From an uncultured Alphaproteobacteria bacterium (lineage in GTDB: Bacteria; Pseudomonadota; Alphaproteobacteria; HIMB59), in assembly GCA_902522585.1 (NCBI GenBank), contig CABYWI010000005.1:1-43669 (forward strand): a stretch of DNA of 43,669 nt, read 5' to 3'. The position numbers and the translations under genes are program-made. Below the pieces are notes generated by a model. That model saw only the letters and a program-made list of their open reading frames with translations, had not been told where the DNA came from and made no database searches. Positions 39,275 through 43,669 of this stretch are shown in pieces (position 1 is the first letter of the stretch; every line of letters begins with the position of its first letter).

Positions 39275-40683
39275 TATGAAAAATCTCTAATATCAGCGAT
39301 ATTACCTTTGATAGCTGAGGCTGCGGCTAACTCAGGGCCCATTAAATGAGTTCGACCACCTCGACCTTGACGACCTTCAAAATTTCTATTAGAGGTCGAT
39401 GCACATCGCTCCCCTGGTTTTAGTTGATCTGGGTTCATTCCCAAACACATAGAGCAACCGGCTTCTCTCCATTCAAAACCAGCATTTTTTAATATTGTAT
39501 CAAGACCTTCTTCTTCGGCTTGTTTTTTTACCAAACCAGAACCAGGAACAATCATCGCTTGAACGTGTGAAGCAATTTTTTTATCTTTTACGATTGATGC
39601 AACCTTACGTAGATCCTCAATTCTACCATTAGTACAAGAACCGATAAATATTTTATCGAGTTTAATATCTGTCATTTTTGTACCAGGCTTTAAGCCCATA
39701 TAATCAAGAGAACGTTCGATACTTTTCTTTTTATTTTCTGACTTTGCACTATCAGGGCTTGGAACAGTTCCGTTAACAGCAATAACATCTTCAGGGCTTG
39801 TTCCCCAAGTAACCATAGGATCAATCTCTGAGCTATTAATAACAATTTCATGATCATAGTGAGCATCACTATCTGAGGGAAGTGAAGACCAATACTCAAC
39901 TGCTTGATCCCAATGAGAGTCTTTAGGAGCATAGGGTCTTCCTTTTATATAATCAAAAGTAGTTTGATCAGGAGAGATTAATCCTGCTCTAGCACCAGCT
40001 TCGATGCTCATATTACAAATAGTCATTCGAGCTTCCATGGATAAACTTTGAACAGAACTACCAGCATATTCAATAACATGGCCTGTTCCGCCTGCTGTTC
40101 CAATTTTACCTATTATATAAAGGATAAGATCTTTAGAGTGGACACCAAACGGCAAGTCTCCATTGACGGAAATTCTCATATTTTTGGCAGGATTTTGAAC
40201 AATTGTTTGAGTTGCAAGGACGTGCTCAACTTCACTTGTGCCAATACCAAAAGCCAGCGCGCCGAAAGCACCATGGGTAGAAGTGTGACTGTCTCCACAT
40301 ACGATGGTCATTCCTGGTTGGGTGATACCTTGTTCAGGACCTATAATATGAACTATTCCTTGTCTTTGATCCATTAAATCAAAATACTGGATGCTATGAT
40401 CTTTTGTATTTTGAGCTAATGTCTCAACTTGAATTTTACTTTGGGGATCTTCGATATTTTGACGATTAATTGTAGGAACATTGTGATCCGCTACCGCTAT
40501 CGTTGCATCTGGACGATGAACAGATCGATTAGAAATTTTTAACCCTTCAAACGCTTGAGGGCTAGTGACCTCATGAACAAAGTGTCTATCAATATAAAGC
40601 AAACTCGTTCCATCATCCCTTTGACGAACTAGATGATCAGACCAGATTTTATCGAATAATGTTTTTGGGCTTTGATTGCTCAA
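39274..40683 (-). CDS. leuC: 3-isopropylmalate dehydratase large subunit
   Basis: '[13 protein letters not shown]', '[31 protein letters not shown]', '[14 protein letters not shown]'. Track start 40731 would overlap rplS; a TTG at 40683 ([10 protein letters not shown]) is more plausible. Confidence 0.93.
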   Translation of the reverse strand: MSNQSPKTLFDKIWSDHLVRQRDDGTSLLYIDRHFVHEVTSPQAFEGLKISNRSVHRPDATIAVADHNVPTINRQNIEDPQSKIQVETLAQNTKDHSIQYFDLMDQRQGIVHIIGPEQGITQPGMTIVCGDSHTSTHGAFGALAFGIGTSEVEHVLATQTIVQNPAKNMRISVNGDLPFGVHSKDLILYIIGKIGTAGGTGHVIEYAGSSVQSLSMEARMTICNMSIEAGARAGLISPDQTTFDYIKGRPYAPKDSHWDQAVEYWSSLPSDSDAHYDHEIVINSSEIDPMVTWGTSPEDVIAVNGTVPSPDSAKSENKKKSIERSLDYMGLKPGTKMTDIKLDKIFIGSCTNGRIEDLRKVASIVKDKKIASHVQAMIVPGSGLVKKQAEEEGLDTILKNAGFEWREAGCSMCLGMNPDQLKPGERCASTSNRNFEGRQGRGGRTHLMGPELAAASAIKGNIADIRDFS

Positions 40684-40690
40684 GATTAAA

Positions 40691-41281
40691 TTAGTTTTTA
40701 GCTTCAGGTTCCTCAGCAGGAGCTTCTTCACTTGCAGCTGGTGCCTCTTCTGGAGCGGCAGGAGCTTCTTCTTTTACTTCTTCTTGAGGAGCGGCTTCTA
40801 TTTTTTCTTCAACAGCTTCTGGAGCCTCTTCCACTGCTGGTGTTTCTTCAGGAGCTGCCTCAACATCTTTAATAGTAGAAATATATTGATCGTCATCATA
40901 TGAACGACCATCAGTTCTTTCAGCGATTCTTGCTTTCTTACCTGATAATTCTCTTAAGTAATAAAGCTTAGCTCTTCTAACATCGCCAACTTTAATTCTT
41001 TCGATTGACTCAATAACGTTACTATAGAGTGGGAAAACTCTTTCTACACCCTCACCGCTTGATATTTTTCTAACAGTAAAAGAGGAATTTAATCCGTTGT
41101 TTTTCTTTCCAATACATACGCCTTGGAAAGCCTGAACTCTTTCTTTATTTCCTTCTTTAATTTTAACGTTCACTTTAAGAGTATCACCAGGTGCAAAATC
41201 CGTAACCTTAGAATTTTTTAAAATTTGTTGAATTTGAGATTGTTCGTAATTTTTAATTATTTCATTCATTTTATGCTCCAT
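40691..41281 (-). CDS. rplS: 50S ribosomal protein L19 with acidic A/E/P-rich C-terminal extension
   Basis: '[59 protein letters not shown]', '[18 protein letters not shown]', then a low-complexity tail. Confidence 0.96.
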   Translation of the reverse strand: MEHKMNEIIKNYEQSQIQQILKNSKVTDFAPGDTLKVNVKIKEGNKERVQAFQGVCIGKKNNGLNSSFTVRKISSGEGVERVFPLYSNVIESIERIKVGDVRRAKLYYLRELSGKKARIAERTDGRSYDDDQYISTIKDVEAAPEETPAVEEAPEAVEEKIEAAPQEEVKEEAPAAPEEAPAASEEAPAEEPEAKN

Positions 41282-41318
41282 CCAATACTAGATGTGGGCT
41301 GTATTAGAGCTCGATATA

Positions 41319-42044
41319 TTACTCATTTTTGCTTTTTTTTAAATAGTTTTTCATTAAATCTGGTCTGTTTTTTTGTGTATTTTCCAAAGCATTCTGCATC
41401 TTCCAAGCCTCAATCTCTCCATGATGGCCATTAGTTAGAACGTTGGGGACTTCATAGGGTTGATTATTTGGTCCAATCCATGGATTAGGCCTTGTGAATT
41501 GGTCGTGTTCAAGTAAATCACCAGTAAAAGACTCCTTTAAGTGAGTTTTCTGATTTCCAAGAACTTCAGGTTGTAATCTCATATAAGACTCCATAAATAG
41601 AAGAGAAGCTACCTCTCCCCCATTAAGAATAACATTACTCACTGAAAGCTCCTCAAACCCATAATAATCAATGACACGTTGATCGATGCCTTCATAACGA
41701 CCATTGAGTAAAATAAAATTCTTTAGGTCTTTGCTTTCCTCTAAATAATTTTGTGACAAAGACTTTCCCTTGGCTGAAAAACAAATTTTTTTAAAATTTT
41801 TGATATCGGAAGCGGAAAAATTTTTCTCTATTGCATTAGAGATTATATCTGGTCGAAGAACCATACCCGCTCCTCCACTAAAAGGTTTATCATCCACTGA
41901 GTTTGCAGATAATTCGCTGTAATCTCTAATATTGATTGAATTAACTTTGAATAGATTTTTTTGAAAAGCCTTACCAATTAAACCCACATTTAAAACAGAA
42001 GGAAAGCTTTCAGGAAATAAAGTTAAAATATGAAAAGTGATCAT
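41319..42044 (-). CDS. trmD: tRNA (guanine-N1)-methyltransferase
   Basis: 'FHILTLFPESFPSVL', 'GGAGMVLRPDII', 'LLNGRYEGIDQRVIDYYGFEELSVSNVILNGGEVASL'. Confidence 0.98.
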   Translation of the reverse strand: MITFHILTLFPESFPSVLNVGLIGKAFQKNLFKVNSINIRDYSELSANSVDDKPFSGGAGMVLRPDIISNAIEKNFSASDIKNFKKICFSAKGKSLSQNYLEESKDLKNFILLNGRYEGIDQRVIDYYGFEELSVSNVILNGGEVASLLFMESYMRLQPEVLGNQKTHLKESFTGDLLEHDQFTRPNPWIGPNNQPYEVPNVLTNGHHGEIEAWKMQNALENTQKNRPDLMKNYLKKSKNE

Positions 42045-42538
42045 TAAGATTTAATGGTAATTCTTTTTTCTTTAATATCGACTTTAGGAAAATTAGTTTC
42101 CGTAAATCGAAAAAACTCTTTTTTAGAACTTTTGATAAAATAAATTTCTAAAAGGTCTCCTGCACCAAAGTTGACTACAGAGGCCACTTTACCAACAATA
42201 ACATTTTGTTGATCAACTACTTCTAAACCTTCTAAATCGTGAAAATAAAATTCATTTTCTTCTGTGGGCAAAAGTTTTTCTTTTTGAAGATATATATATT
42301 TATTAACATAACCCTCTACTTGTGATCGATCAGTAATATCATTGATTGTAACTAAAGGACTTTTCTTATCGAAAGATACTAGTTTGATATTGATTATCAT
42401 CTCTTCTTCCAAATAAAATTTTTGAAACTTATTAATGTCTCGATTGTCATTTAAAAAGCAATTAAGCCTCAGCAGACCCTTGGTTCCCTTAGGCCTGCCG
42501 ATTTTGCCAACTTGAATAAAATTATTTAATAAAGACAA
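42044..42538 (-). CDS. rimM: Ribosome maturation factor RimM
   Basis: 'VGKIGRPKGTKGLLRLNCF', 'NEFYFHDLEGLEVVDQQNVIVGKVASVVNFGAGDLLEI'; position between rpsP and trmD. Confidence 0.93.
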   Translation of the reverse strand: MSLLNNFIQVGKIGRPKGTKGLLRLNCFLNDNRDINKFQKFYLEEEMIINIKLVSFDKKSPLVTINDITDRSQVEGYVNKYIYLQKEKLLPTEENEFYFHDLEGLEVVDQQNVIVGKVASVVNFGAGDLLEIYFIKSSKKEFFRFTETNFPKVDIKEKRITIKS

Positions 42539-42548
42539 GAGAAATTAA

Positions 42549-43175
42549 TTATTCTTTCGGTTTTTCCTCTTCTGCAGCTGCTTCTGGCTCTGCTGGAGCC
42601 TCTTCACTTGCAGCGGACTCCTCTTTCGGGGCAGCGGGAGTTTCTTCAGCTACTGCTTCGGCCTCTGATGCTGCTTCTGGTTGAGGTTGTTCCTCTTCTG
42701 CAGCTGCTTCTGGCTCTGCTGGAGCCTCTGGTGCTGCTTCTGGTTGAGGTTGTTCCTCTGCTGCAGGTTCTTCAGCAGGCTTTTCTGCCTCTGCCTTTGC
42801 TGCTTCAGCTGCAGTTTTAGCGTCCTCTTCAGCTTTTAATGCAGCCTCTTCTTTTGCTTTGGTTCTTTCTTGCGCTTTTGCTTTTGGTAAATGTTTTTTT
42901 GTTTTTTCAGTAATTTTAGGAGCGTCCATCATTCCTAAATCAGCTAAAATTCTTTGAACTCTATCAGTGGGCTGTGCTCCTACCTTTAACCAATGTTCAG
43001 CACGCTCCTTACTGATAACCACTCTTTCTTTATGATCTTTTGGGACCATAGGATTAAAGTTTCCAATCTTCTCAATAAAGTTACCGTCACGTGGTGCTCT
43101 TTCGTCTGCGATTACTATTCTATAGAAAGGTCTCTTTTTGGAACCTCCCCTTGCTAGTCTAATTTTTGTTGCCAT
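42549..43175 (-). CDS. rpsP: 30S ribosomal protein S16 with long A/E/P-rich C-terminal extension
   Basis: '[43 protein letters not shown]', then a >100-aa E/A/P-rich tail. Confidence 0.96.
   Translation of the reverse strand: MATKIRLARGGSKKRPFYRIVIADERAPRDGNFIEKIGNFNPMVPKDHKERVVISKERAEHWLKVGAQPTDRVQRILADLGMMDAPKITEKTKKHLPKAKAQERTKAKEEAALKAEEDAKTAAEAAKAEAEKPAEEPAAEEQPQPEAAPEAPAEPEAAAEEEQPQPEAASEAEAVAEETPAAPKEESAASEEAPAEPEAAAEEEKPKE
42564..42759. repeat. Internal direct repeats within the rpsP tail
   Basis: 40-nt identical copies TTCCTCTTCTGCAGCTGCTTCTGGCTCTGCTGGAGCCTCT at 42564-42603 and 42690-42729; 28-nt TGCTGCTTCTGGTTGAGGTTGTTCCTCT at 42669-42696 and 42732-42759. Confidence 0.9.
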
Positions 43176-43193
43176 GATTTCTCCTTTCTTATT

Positions 43194-43669
43194 TTATTCA
43201 ATCGTTGGCATTTGGTTCCCGCCTAAAAGATTTTTAATCTTGTTAGCGAAACCTGGTTTTTGAGCTTGCTTCATCATTTTTTTAGTTTGCTCAAATTGTT
43301 TAAGAAGTCTGTTGACTTCATGAACCTGTCTTCCAGAGCCCGAGGCTATTCTTTTCTTTCGGGATGCTTTTAAAATATCGGGATCAGAACGTTCTTGTTT
43401 GGTCATTGATCGTATAATTGCAATTTGATGATCAATAATTTTCTCATCGAAATCTGCATTTTCCATCATGCTTTTAATTTTCCCAACACCTGGCATGTAG
43501 GACATTAACCCAGACATTCCCCCCATTTTTTTCATTTGTAAAAATTGTTTTAACATTCCCTCCATGTTAAATTTTCCGCTCATCATTTGCGCTTGAAGAC
43601 TTTCCATTTCCTTGTTATCGAAATCTTTTTGTGCTTTTTCTACTAAGGAGACCACGTCACCCATTCCCA
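43194..43669 (-). CDS. ffh: Signal recognition particle protein Ffh, C-terminal part (truncated by the window edge)
   Basis: M-domain 'MGDVVSLVEKAQ', 'MSGKFNMEGMLKQFLQMKKMGGMSGLMSYMPGVGKIK', 'SRKKRIASGSGRQVHEVNRLLKQFEQTKKMMK'. Confidence 0.95.
   Translation of the reverse strand, partial: GMGDVVSLVEKAQKDFDNKEMESLQAQMMSGKFNMEGMLKQFLQMKKMGGMSGLMSYMPGVGKIKSMMENADFDEKIIDHQIAIIRSMTKQERSDPDILKASRKKRIASGSGRQVHEVNRLLKQFEQTKKMMKQAQKPGFANKIKNLLGGNQMPTIE

Noticed and set aside
40048-40903. 109-aa and 75-aa ORFs antisense to leuC/rplS
   Set aside because: Antisense shadows; the 75-aa one reflects the GC-rich repetitive rplS tail.
42608-42820. 70-aa Leu-rich ORF antisense to rpsP
   Set aside because: Produced by reading the A/E/P-rich tail on the opposite strand.
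1-43669. CRISPR arrays, prophage, IS elements, toxin-antitoxin or defence systems
   Set aside because: No regularly spaced repeats, transposase, integrase or recognisable defence proteins in the ORF track or sequence.

Overview
AT-rich, gene-dense window resembling a streamlined marine alphaproteobacterium (SAR11/HIMB59-like; lineage is inference). From left to right: a LysR regulator and acnA; a convergent TCA block (sdhCDAB-mdh-sucAB, minus strand); a TRAP transporter split into dctQM (+) and a Tat-type dctP (-) with a GDPD gene between them; an acetoacetate activation operon (thioesterase, acetoacetyl-CoA synthetase, thiolase, EamA permease); tRNA-Arg(UCG); an envelope-type cluster (transglutaminase-like protein, tandem PAP2 fusion, polytopic GT-C-like protein); a polyamine locus (cupin, UGT-like glycosyltransferase, potABCD, FAD oxidoreductase, class-III aminotransferase); qor, hsp20, sodB and a pdxY-like kinase; asd-leuBDC; and rplS-trmD-rimM-rpsP-ffh. 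No CRISPR array, phage or transposase was seen. The most interesting unexplained items are: (1) a probable ~105-nt terminated sRNA or attenuator leader at 25111-25250 with a near-consensus promoter, followed by an uncalled 45-aa membrane ORF; (2) an orphan multi-helix RNA-like element between the sdh and dctQM genes (11998-12086); (3) near-identically placed perfect hairpins after both solute-binding-protein genes (dctP and potD); (4) an uncalled 26-aa membrane microprotein ORF coupled by TAATG to the thioesterase gene; (5) a start-proximal hairpin around the hsp20 Shine-Dalgarno; (6) matching acidic A/E/P tails on ribosomal proteins S16 and L19. All calls were made by reading the sequence and ORF translations; no database or folding program was run.
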